Of a stretch of 21,291 nucleotides of DNA, positions 11,076-20,600 are shown in pieces (position 1 is the stretch's first letter; the number at the start of each line of letters is the position of its first letter). Made by a program: the position numbers and the translations under genes. Under the pieces are notes generated by a model that worked only from the letters and a program-made list of their open reading frames with translations, was not told the DNA's origin and did no database searches. Where the stretch lies: the IMG/VR virus record IMGVR_UViG_3300046753_000142, positions 1-21,291 of that record; one strand, 5' to 3'. The DNA is from a virus.

Positions 11076-13588
11076 ATGTAACACAATTAATTCCTAATTA
11101 CTTAGGTGGTGTCAGTCGTAAACCTGACTTCGATAAAGCTCCTGGTGAAGTAATAGATGCTCTTAATGCATACCCAGATGAAACCTATGGACTACTTAAA
11201 CGTATCGGAACAGAATTTATAGGAAATTCAACCTCTGCTCCAGGTGGTACAAGCTGGTCAAATTGGTGTTTCCATCCACTACTTAGAGAAGGTAGGCCAC
11301 CATATTTAATTGGCGTACATGAAGGTTACATAAAAATATGGAACCTGACTACTGGTGTAGAATGTACTGTTACTATTAATGCTGGACCATATAATCTTGA
11401 TTATTTGTTATATGATCCTGCTGCTAATATAGCTAGAAATAAGCAATTTAAAATTGCATCAGATGACCAACGAACTATTCTATTAAATACAACTTTAACA
11501 ACAGATTATAGTACTGGCCTGCTAGGATTCCAATGGGCTTATGATACCCTAAATTATCCATATTATGCTAAGTATCAAATTGTTAATAGTATTAGTGAGT
11601 TGCCTGACTCTAGTGTGAAAGAAGTACATATCGATGCTCCAGGTCCACCATCTACTTTTCCAAGCTTGTTAAGAGATGGGTGGCATATTGTAGGTACACA
11701 TCATACTGATCAAGATGTACCTCAAGCTGCAGGTTGTACAGTAAAAATCTATGTAGTAAATGGTACAATTGATATCTCCAAAAGAATCTATGTCAATTCT
11801 GCAGGATTTGGCTACTACGATAAGATGGCTCTTAGCCTGGACGGGTTCCCTGCTACATCAGTAACTATAAATACTGGCCTAAAGGTAAACAGAGTTTATA
11901 GGGTAAAGCAATCAAATGCTAGTGATGATGATTACTATATGATGGCTTTAAGTAACTCATATTTTAGTGATCCAAATCCAATTGGTTTAAAAGGTCCATA
12001 CTATTATGTGGAAGTACCAAACCCTGGTGCTAGAGCTGGTCTAGATAAAACGTTATTACCTGTCGAATTAATTGAAACAAGTGAAAATAATTTTAGCTAT
12101 CAATTAGTTGATTACTCTGATAGATGGGCAGGTGATGATGTAAACAATCCTGATCCAAGCTTTGTTGGCAATAGAATATCAAATGTATTCTTTAGCAATA
12201 ATAGATTAGGGTTCTTATCTAATGACAATGTAATTCTTAGTCGTCCTATTAACTATGGTCCTCCAGGTACATCAGGTGGTGTTATAGTTCCTGATGATAA
12301 TCCATATGTGAGACGTAATTATAAAGAGATTGACTTCTACCATCAATCAGGTATTCAACAAGTAGCAGATGATCCTATTGATTTGAATGCTGCTAGTAAT
12401 GATGTCAGTGTATTCCAAACTGCTATCTCTACACCCCAAGGTATCGTCCTATTCTCTGATGGTAACCAATCTCTTATGTATTCAGAGCAGGGCTTTCTAA
12501 CACCTGCTACAGCGTCTATTAGAGCCATTGCAGCATATGATAAAGCACCTGGTATTGATGCAATTATTATGGGTAGTAAGTACTACTTTATTAATAAGAC
12601 TGCTAAATACTGTCGTCTATATGAGATGTTAAACCAAGGTATGCAGAACCCACCTATTGTCAATGATTTAACAAAACCAGTATCAGATTGGATACCTAAT
12701 GATATTAGTGACCTTACCTTTAGTACCGCTACTTCTACTCTTCTAGCTTATTCAAGAAATTCAGATAATTTATATGTACATAAACTATTAGATGAAGATA
12801 CAGGTTCATGGGTTAAGTGGCAACTGCCCGGTCCTATTCAAAATATAATGATTGATCATGATGTTGCATATATATCTATATTGATTAATAATAAACTATA
12901 TTTTGCTAGGGGTACATTCTTTGTTAAACCAAGTGATTCACTACAAACATTCCCTACTGTTACCAATGGTGCTATTACACCTTACATTGACTTCTTTACT
13001 AATGATGTCACTGCTTCAGGTTCTTCAATCACACCACCTTCTGGCTTTCCTAATATATCTGGATTAACTCCTGTTGTTGGTATATCAGCTACAGATACTG
13101 AGCCGTTTGATGATGGTAGTGGTTCTGTATATGATTGTACTTGGAGTGGTTCTAACTTAATTGCACCTGTTGATGTTAGCTTTGCTAATGGCAGGTTGAC
13201 AATTGGTTATAGATATAACTTTGAATTAACTCTACCTACATTTTATCTACAACAACAACCTGATGGTTCGGCACCTGATTATACAGCATATACAACTATC
13301 TCTAGAATTAAATTTGCTCTTGGTATGTCTGGTGATGCTACCTTCTTTACAAGGGATGCCAATGCAATAACACCTGAATGGAATCAATTATATTCTAATT
13401 TAAAAGCAGGTACATATAGAGCTGATACAACTCCTGTTGAAATAAGACAGACTGTAGCTGAAGTTCCTATACACCAGCGGAATACTAATTTTGAAATTAA
13501 AATAACTAGCAATACACATCTACCACTTTCCATTGACTCTTGTATGTGGGAAGGTATTTATTCTCCACGTTACTATAAGAGGGCTTAA
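11072..13588 (+). CDS. Tail tubular protein B, T7 gp12-like (tail nozzle)
   Basis: The 838-residue length compares with about 794 for T7 gp12. It forms the hexameric tail nozzle. The N-terminus VTQLIPNYLGGVSRKPDFDK with ALNAYPDETYGLLKRIGTEF is diagnostic: the N-x-x-G-G-V-S motif and the R-P-G/K-R-x-G type region open all gp12 proteins. The middle holds NRISNVFFSNNRLGFLSNDN and the SVFQTAISTPQGIVLFSDGN segment typical of the family. The C-terminal part is beta-rich and ends WEGIYSPRYYKRA, also a conserved ending. It overlaps tail tube A by 4 bases and the next gene by one. Confidence 0.94.
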   Translation: MNVTQLIPNYLGGVSRKPDFDKAPGEVIDALNAYPDETYGLLKRIGTEFIGNSTSAPGGTSWSNWCFHPLLREGRPPYLIGVHEGYIKIWNLTTGVECTVTINAGPYNLDYLLYDPAANIARNKQFKIASDDQRTILLNTTLTTDYSTGLLGFQWAYDTLNYPYYAKYQIVNSISELPDSSVKEVHIDAPGPPSTFPSLLRDGWHIVGTHHTDQDVPQAAGCTVKIYVVNGTIDISKRIYVNSAGFGYYDKMALSLDGFPATSVTINTGLKVNRVYRVKQSNASDDDYYMMALSNSYFSDPNPIGLKGPYYYVEVPNPGARAGLDKTLLPVELIETSENNFSYQLVDYSDRWAGDDVNNPDPSFVGNRISNVFFSNNRLGFLSNDNVILSRPINYGPPGTSGGVIVPDDNPYVRRNYKEIDFYHQSGIQQVADDPIDLNAASNDVSVFQTAISTPQGIVLFSDGNQSLMYSEQGFLTPATASIRAIAAYDKAPGIDAIIMGSKYYFINKTAKYCRLYEMLNQGMQNPPIVNDLTKPVSDWIPNDISDLTFSTATSTLLAYSRNSDNLYVHKLLDEDTGSWVKWQLPGPIQNIMIDHDVAYISILINNKLYFARGTFFVKPSDSLQTFPTVTNGAITPYIDFFTNDVTASGSSITPPSGFPNISGLTPVVGISATDTEPFDDGSGSVYDCTWSGSNLIAPVDVSFANGRLTIGYRYNFELTLPTFYLQQQPDGSAPDYTAYTTISRIKFALGMSGDATFFTRDANAITPEWNQLYSNLKAGTYRADTTPVEIRQTVAEVPIHQRNTNFEIKITSNTHLPLSIDSCMWEGIYSPRYYKRA

Positions 13589-14727
13589 TGGCAAAAAAAT
13601 CGAAAGCAGCAAAGGCTCAGTCTAATTATACTAATGCTAATAGTTTGCTTGGGTATAACCAGCAAATGATTCAGCATGAAGCTAATATTCTTAATGACCA
13701 GAATATGGCAACGCTTAGAGATAAGCTAGCTGAAGATGCTTACAATAGAGATGTAGACCTACAGAATCTACAGTTTCAAAACCAACTAGAAGCCTTTGAT
13801 AGAAGCGAGCAAGCATTCCATCAAGGTTTAGGTATGATTGATGAAGCTACTCAATTAGCTTATGATCAAGAGAACCTATTGTTAGATCAGAAGTTAAAGG
13901 AATTAGCTTTCTCTAAAAGTGATTTAGATCGTGGTTGGTTGCAGACACAACTTGAATCTCAATTTGCAATGCAACAACTACAACTAAAAGATGAAACAGA
14001 AGAAGCTACGTTTGCTTCTAATAGTAAAGCAGCATCTATTGATCAGAAACAGAAAGCTGCTGATGCTAAGTATGAATACTTACAAGCATCAATGAAGGGT
14101 GATGCAGAAGCTGGTCAAGCAAATGCTGCTGGTAGACGTGGTACTTCTGCACGTAAGGCAAATAACTCTGCTGTTATGCAGGCAAGTATGGATAAAGGTA
14201 AGATTGCTTCTGATCTTTATAATGGATCTTTGTCATATAAAAATACAGCATCCTCACTTTCTGCTCAAAGGAAGTTAGGTATGAAAGGTCGTGCAAGTGA
14301 GCAGAAGAATATTGAATCTATGTTGGGTATTAGTGCAGAACAATTTACATCTGACACTAAACAATTAGGTAAGATGCTGAGGGATCAATTTAAGCAATCT
14401 GAATACAACATGTCTAAGATTGAACTTAAAGGATTTAATACTAAAGCACAGCTATATGAGGCAAGACCACTACCTCCTAAGAAACCACCTGCACTGCCCA
14501 AACCATATAAAACCCCTACTACTAACTATGTAAAACCTCTACCTCCTGTACACGCTTCTAAAGGCGTTTCAGGTGGATATGGTGGTGGTAGTCCATCAAG
14601 TCCTTCTACAGCTTCTTCTTTGATGGGCTTTGCTGGGTTGGGACTGACTGCTGGTGCTATGGCATTTGGTGGACCTATCGCGGCCGGTGCTGGAGCTCTT
14701 TTAACAGGTTTAAGTTCACTATTTTAA
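13588..14727 (+). CDS. Internal virion protein, T7 gp14-like position
   Basis: This 379-residue protein has a long Gln/Glu/Asp-rich helical N-terminal two thirds (NRDVDLQNLQFQNQLEAFDR), a Pro-rich linker at about residues 295-320 (ARPLPPKKPPALPKPYK), and a Gly/Ala-rich hydrophobic C-terminus (MGFAGLGLTAGAMAFGG, PIAAGAGALLTGL). That end could insert into a membrane, as T7 gp14 does in the outer membrane during DNA ejection. T7 gp14 is about 196 residues, so this is nearly twice as long. The assignment rests on position directly after gp12 and before two large core proteins, and on composition, more than on sequence motifs. Confidence 0.78.
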   Translation: MAKKSKAAKAQSNYTNANSLLGYNQQMIQHEANILNDQNMATLRDKLAEDAYNRDVDLQNLQFQNQLEAFDRSEQAFHQGLGMIDEATQLAYDQENLLLDQKLKELAFSKSDLDRGWLQTQLESQFAMQQLQLKDETEEATFASNSKAASIDQKQKAADAKYEYLQASMKGDAEAGQANAAGRRGTSARKANNSAVMQASMDKGKIASDLYNGSLSYKNTASSLSAQRKLGMKGRASEQKNIESMLGISAEQFTSDTKQLGKMLRDQFKQSEYNMSKIELKGFNTKAQLYEARPLPPKKPPALPKPYKTPTTNYVKPLPPVHASKGVSGGYGGGSPSSPSTASSLMGFAGLGLTAGAMAFGGPIAAGAGALLTGLSSLF

Positions 14728-14737
14728 TAAATAACAA

Positions 14738-17647
14738 ATGCCAAAATACAGAGCCTCTGCTGAAAGTGGTGTAGGGTTCTTAATACCCAAAGCTGCTGAT
14801 AACTCCAGAAAAATAAAAGAGCAAGGTGAAGCTTATATCCGTCAACTAAAGGCTATACGTGATGCTGAGACTGCTCGGGAATTAACAAACTTAAATGAAT
14901 ATGAAAAGACCGTAGAGAAAGGTCAAAGGTGGGCAACTGAAGTTGGTGAACAACGACGTTCTCAAGCTATGGCTGTAGCTCAATTAAGAGTTGAGTCTAT
15001 GAAGCAGCAGCAACAACGTTCTGAAGCTATCACTGGCAGTAAGTCAAACTTTCAGGGTGGTTCTAAATGGATGAAGTTTGTTACTGAAACATCCATGACT
15101 GCCGCTAAGATGTATGGTGATTATAGAGTAGAAAAAGAAAAGGCTGACAAAATTGAAGGTCGTAATCTTGCTGCTTTATTTCCCCATACTTCAGACCAAG
15201 CTGGTTTCGTTCATCAATTAGGTACTTCTAGTATCATCTCTGCTGATGCTGAAACGATGGCTGCTGTTGCAGCTTCTCAAGGTGCTAATCAAGAGACGAT
15301 TGAAGCCTTACGTGGAGCTAACTCTACTAAACTGAATGAAGTAAAATACGCTTTATCACAACGTGTTGGTCAACAAGCTTCCAATGCATTCCAAGAAAGC
15401 CTTATCAAAGATAATGGTTATACTGTCTTAATTGATGGTGAAGAAGTACCACTTAATGAGTTACCCTCACAAGATACTCAGACCTTAACTAAGGCTTGGA
15501 CACAGTTCATGCCTGAATATTTTGATAAGGCTGGGTTTGGTAAGGCTAGTAATGAGTTCCTAACTTCTGGTGTATCTATTGCACAGAAGGGTTGGACTGA
15601 ATGGATGGGTGGTAAACGTGAGCTAGAACTAGAAGCACTTCAATCTAATAGAGATCAAGAGCAACAGAACCTCTTTACTACTGATATTTCTATTCCAGGT
15701 AATGAGGTAAAAGGTACTCTTGGTTATTTTAACTATCAATTTAATCAATCTGGTGGTGATTATAAATCTGCTGTTACTAGCACCCTAGACATGTTGTCTA
15801 ATACAGCACTTGTAACTGACCAACAGTTTGAAGCTGCTCTAGATACCCCTATGGGTGATGCTAATAACCCTAATGATACACGTTCTATTAAAGAACGATT
15901 CCCACAACTTGTAAAAGATGCACGGGAAAAACGTTCTGCTGACATCAGTCAACAAATACAATCAGCATCTATCCAAAAAAGGGCAGATGCTAAGAAAGTA
16001 GAAGAACAATTACGTCAAGGATACCTATCTGATCTTGGTGACAATAACCTTATTGATGTACCACCTGAAACACTTAGTGCTAAGGCTGCTGAATATAGGA
16101 TGCTTGGACCTGAGTATAAGAATGTTGCAGATATGTTGGATAGTCTTATTCCACTAACTGCTAGTACACAACTTGATGAACAGTTAGTAGATCAATGGAC
16201 TGAAGCTGAAGCTAATGGTGCTTTAACCACTTGGATGGTTATGAGTTCAGGTGCTTCAAAAGAAGTCAAACGTACTTGGGCTGAGAAGGCTAATGCCTCT
16301 AGTGCTGCACTACCTGGTAAAACAAGTGTTGATCAATTCAAGAAGTATGCTGAAGTCACCTTACGTGAACGAGTAAAGTTTGCGCCGGGTTCAGGACAAG
16401 TACAAGGTAGAGACCTTGCTTTAAAAGAACGTGAAGCAATTGCTATCTTCAAGCAAGATTATAAGACTGCAAAGCTATCAGGTAAGACTGATGCTGAAGC
16501 TTATGCCTATGCTGAAGGTAGATTCAATACTGAATTTGATCGTGGTACAGGTGATACTGCTACTGGTAGATATAAGTTAACTGATGAATCAGAAAGGGAT
16601 GCTAATGGTGTCATTAGACCTGGTAGATACACTACTGATATTGATCAAGTTACATTACTAGAGAATCCAATGGCTCCTGTTGTAGCAGCATTTAAAGATA
16701 CACCTGCACAACAAGCAATTACTAAACCAATAGTCCCAAAAGAAACACTAGAAATTGTATTACAACAAGCAAATGGTAAAGGTATGATTCCAGCAATGCC
16801 ACCAATGGTGGTGGAGATGTCTAATTTAACTGGTGGTAGATTTAGTCCACTACAAATTTTACAGACACAATTAGAAGCTCATGGCTTAGAGCAACTACCA
16901 GAAAACATTTTAAATCCTGCAACAGAAGCTCAACTTTCTGTTAATCCTGAGATGCAGAAGTTCTTGAACTATAAACCTACTCTTACTAGAGCTGATATAG
17001 CAATGACTGGTAGTGGTCAAGAACAAATCTATGCAGCTACTACTGCTACTCAAGAACAAGTCAAATCAATATTTGGCTCCAGGGAATCACCCCAGGCTGC
17101 ATATGATGCTATTAACAGGGGTATAGGTGGTGATACACCAGGTGGTGCTAAGGCACGATATGGTAGACCACTAACACAAATGACACTTGGAGAAGTAAAA
17201 CAACTCCAAGCACAAGAACTACATGCTGTTGGTAAATATCAATTCATTCCAACTACATTAGCTGAAGCTGCACGTGATGCAGGTATTACTGATGACATGA
17301 TATTCAATGAAGCAGTACAAGATCGTATCTTTTTTGTACACTTAGACATCCATGGTGCTCATAACCCATGGGAACGATGGTGGATTAAAGAAGGCGGTTC
17401 TCACCTCAGCTTAACTGCTGAAGAGAAGAACGTTATTAGTGCTTTTAGGGCTGCATATGATCCATCTAAACCATGGCGTCAACCAAAGAATACTAACCCT
17501 GAACTTATTAGGCGTGGTGTAACAGTACCTACTGAAGAACCTTCTAGGGGTCGTTTAACTGTACCTACTGAAGAAATTCCTAGGGGTGGTCCTGAACTAC
17601 AAGCCTATATAAGAAGACTAGAAAATGGTGAATTAACTGATGAGTGA
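14738..17647 (+). CDS. Internal virion protein, T7 gp15 position, with C-terminal cell-wall hydrolase domain
   Basis: This 969-residue protein (T7 gp15 about 747) is mostly helical and Gln/Ala-rich, as expected for a core/ejection protein. From about residue 780 a lysozyme- or transglycosylase-like module appears: GSRESPQAAYDAINRGIGGD with E783 as likely catalytic Glu, LTQMTLGEVKQLQ, then AVGKYQFIPTTLAEAARDAG and FNEAVQDRIFF. This module opens peptidoglycan during DNA ejection. In T7 the equivalent activity is at the N-terminus of gp16, so it sits in a different protein here. A tail with two VPTEE repeats follows (17519-17590). The start is 10 bases after the previous stop in an AT-rich leader. 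The stop overlaps the next ATG by 8 bases. Confidence 0.85.
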   Translation: MPKYRASAESGVGFLIPKAADNSRKIKEQGEAYIRQLKAIRDAETARELTNLNEYEKTVEKGQRWATEVGEQRRSQAMAVAQLRVESMKQQQQRSEAITGSKSNFQGGSKWMKFVTETSMTAAKMYGDYRVEKEKADKIEGRNLAALFPHTSDQAGFVHQLGTSSIISADAETMAAVAASQGANQETIEALRGANSTKLNEVKYALSQRVGQQASNAFQESLIKDNGYTVLIDGEEVPLNELPSQDTQTLTKAWTQFMPEYFDKAGFGKASNEFLTSGVSIAQKGWTEWMGGKRELELEALQSNRDQEQQNLFTTDISIPGNEVKGTLGYFNYQFNQSGGDYKSAVTSTLDMLSNTALVTDQQFEAALDTPMGDANNPNDTRSIKERFPQLVKDAREKRSADISQQIQSASIQKRADAKKVEEQLRQGYLSDLGDNNLIDVPPETLSAKAAEYRMLGPEYKNVADMLDSLIPLTASTQLDEQLVDQWTEAEANGALTTWMVMSSGASKEVKRTWAEKANASSAALPGKTSVDQFKKYAEVTLRERVKFAPGSGQVQGRDLALKEREAIAIFKQDYKTAKLSGKTDAEAYAYAEGRFNTEFDRGTGDTATGRYKLTDESERDANGVIRPGRYTTDIDQVTLLENPMAPVVAAFKDTPAQQAITKPIVPKETLEIVLQQANGKGMIPAMPPMVVEMSNLTGGRFSPLQILQTQLEAHGLEQLPENILNPATEAQLSVNPEMQKFLNYKPTLTRADIAMTGSGQEQIYAATTATQEQVKSIFGSRESPQAAYDAINRGIGGDTPGGAKARYGRPLTQMTLGEVKQLQAQELHAVGKYQFIPTTLAEAARDAGITDDMIFNEAVQDRIFFVHLDIHGAHNPWERWWIKEGGSHLSLTAEEKNVISAFRAAYDPSKPWRQPKNTNPELIRRGVTVPTEEPSRGRLTVPTEEIPRGGPELQAYIRRLENGELTDE
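17519..17590 (+). repeat. 36-base tandem coding repeat (two units)
   Basis: 17519-17554 and 17555-17590 share 30 of 36 bases and encode VTVPTEEPSRGR and LTVPTEEIPRGG. They form a Pro/Glu/Arg-rich tail after the hydrolase domain, perhaps a flexible linker or docking tag within the virion core. Confidence 0.8.
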
Positions 17648-20600
17648 CTTAAACGAATCACTACTAAATTCTCTTGATGCTCAAGGTGAGGAATACCAAG
17701 CCCGAGTGCAAGCAGAAGAAGAAGAAATTCTTGCTATACAAAATAAGCAGAATGAACTAAATGAGGAGGATATTGGTGCTGGTGAAAGGCCAGGGCCACC
17801 ATCCCCTAAATATCAATCAGAAGAAATGAAGAGTCAACCTGCAAAGGTTGCACAAGCTAAAGAACAAAAACAAGCCAACGAATCTAAGTCACAAGAGGGA
17901 GGATCTGATGCTCTTGAGTACTTACAAGGCGATGGAGGTATTGGTGGTAACCCAATAAGGACTTTTGAGAATCTAGCTTTGCTTGGTCAAGGTGTTGTAG
18001 ATACTACAATGGATGCTGCTTCTGCCTTACTTCCATGGTTGAAACCTGCTGATGAAGCATGGGAGGAAATGAGTGGTCGTAATCAACAAGGAGAAGCTGC
18101 AAAGTTTGTTCGTGATACGGCTGGTCTTGTTATTCCTACAATGGTTACAGGTGGAGCTGCAGCAGGTCTTGCAACTAATACTGCAGGTAAATTAGGTTTT
18201 ACTGCTTTAACAAAAGGTGCACCTAAGATTGTAGGTACTGTTGCTTTAGATGCTGGTATTGGTGCTGCTATTGATAGTGTCTCAGACACCTCTGAGGAGC
18301 CCGGTAACCTATCTGAAATCCTAAACAATACACTTGGTGTGCAAACACCTTGGGTACACGTTGAGGGCGATTCTCCTGACGTTACAAAGAAGAAGAACGT
18401 ACAGGAAGCAGCAGCTTTGTCTGGTGTTGTTGGTGCTATTGAACTTGCACTATCTTCTAATCGTATTACAAAACAGATCCCTAGAATTTTAACTAAAATT
18501 TTTGACGCTAAAACAAAGAAGGAGATTGTGATACCTAAAGAGGGTATTGAAGTAACTGCTAAGACTGATAAGGCACGTGTTGTTGCTCAAACAGATGAAG
18601 CACAAGCTAGATATGAAGCTGATCCTGAAGGTCAAAAAGGATACGATGCTTTTGTTAATGAACCTCATGAGCCTCAAGCTAGGGCTGTTCAAGATGCAGA
18701 AGCAGATCCAATCCTATTTAAAGTAGATAATGCTGCTATTCAAAAGAATGTTGGTACTAGTAATGGTAGAGCACGCCCTGCTGTAACTGCACATTTCAAG
18801 AAAGACTTCCTTAAGGCTGATGATTACACTGCTCAAGGTAAGAAATTAGATGGTCTTGCTGAAGAACTTGGTGAAGTTAATGTAGAAACACAGATTGGTT
18901 CTACTAAGATCTCTGCTGTTGATATTGATAAAGCAGTTGATAACCTTGTGGTTTCTGCTTTTAATGATCCAGTTGATTTTGCTAAGCAATTTGATAGTTT
19001 AATTAGTGCTTCTAATGACATCCTAGGCAATAGAGTTCAATATCTATCTGAAGATGGGATGAAGGTAGCTACTAAAGCGTACCAGAAATTCTTTGAACTA
19101 GCTGATCCTAAACGTAAAAGAGCTTCTGCTGTACTTACTACACAGTCTGCAGGTAATGTTGCTGATGCTGCAAGTGCTATTGAAATTCTGGGAGAAAATT
19201 TTGACACCACTCGTCAACAAGAACTTGTATTTGATGCACTGAAAATCATGCTACCTGAGATTCGAAAGAATCAATTCATTTCAGGTAAGGTATTGCAGCT
19301 AAAAAAACTAGCTGATACTAGTAAAAAATCAGGTAAAGGTATCACTGCAGAGTGGGCAAATGAAGCAGGAGAACAGTTCAGAGTAGATCTAAAGCAGAAG
19401 AATGATCAAAGCATTGAATTCCTCAATACTATGGTTGATATTTCTAAGGAGAACCCTGAATACTTTAAACCCTTGATGCGAGAGTTTGCTAAGACCAACG
19501 GTAATGTTGATTCTATTGACAAACTTGCACGTCTAGCTGAGAACCGTCTTGGATTCATCAAGAAGTTTTTCTATGATGGTAATCCTGAGATGTCTTCATA
19601 TGTAGTTGATCTATTTCAACAGACTAGGTATAACAGTGTCCTATTTGGTATGGCACCTATTCGTGCTGCTGAAGGTGCTGGTAAAGCTGTCATAGTTAAA
19701 CCATTGACTACCCTTGTAGGCTCTGCAATGACGGGTGATATGAAGTCATTCCAGCGTGCACTATTTATCTACGGTGGTATTAGAGAAAACATTGGTCGTG
19801 CTTTTAAAGTAATGGGTGATGAATATCGATTTGCTGTAGATCATCCTGAAGCTGCCGCTGCTAGGGGCCGTGAAGACCTGAAGACTGGTCAATTAGGTGA
19901 TAGGGAAACCCTGGATGAACTAGCTGAAGTCTGGAGAGAAAAAGGTGAGTATGGAAAACTAGCTACTTGGAACATCACTAAGTATATGACTGGTGTTCAA
20001 AACCACTGGGTACCACGTGCTGGTATTAATATCATGTCAGGCTTAGATGGATTCACCAAATCACTTGGTGCTTCTTTTAGTGCTCGTACTGATGCTTATA
20101 ACTCAGCATTTGATGTAACTAAAGGTGCTATTAATAAAGATGAATTCAATAAGATCCAACGTGATCTTTATAAGAAAGCATTTAATAGTGAAGGTGTTCT
20201 AACTGATGAATTAGCAAAACAAATATCTGGTGAAATTAACCTGAACCAAGACCTGAAAATGGTTACGGCTCTAGAAGGAATCATGAAACATGCACCAGTT
20301 GCTAAGTCTATTTTCATGTTTCCACGAACTGGTTTGAATGATATTAACTATGTAGCCACCTTTAGTCCTACCAGTTTACTTGGTCAAGGTATAGGTAGAG
20401 CACGTGGTCTAATGAAAGCTTCTAGTCAGTTTGAAATACAAGAAGTCCTTACTGAATTCGGTTATAAGATTGGAGATGATGCCACTAATATGGCTAACTT
20501 CAATATGCTTAAACGTGAATATCAAGGTCGTTCTATTGCTGCTACTGGTTTAGTAATGGGTGCAGGTTTATGGGCATTAGATGGAAACTTAACTGGTTCT

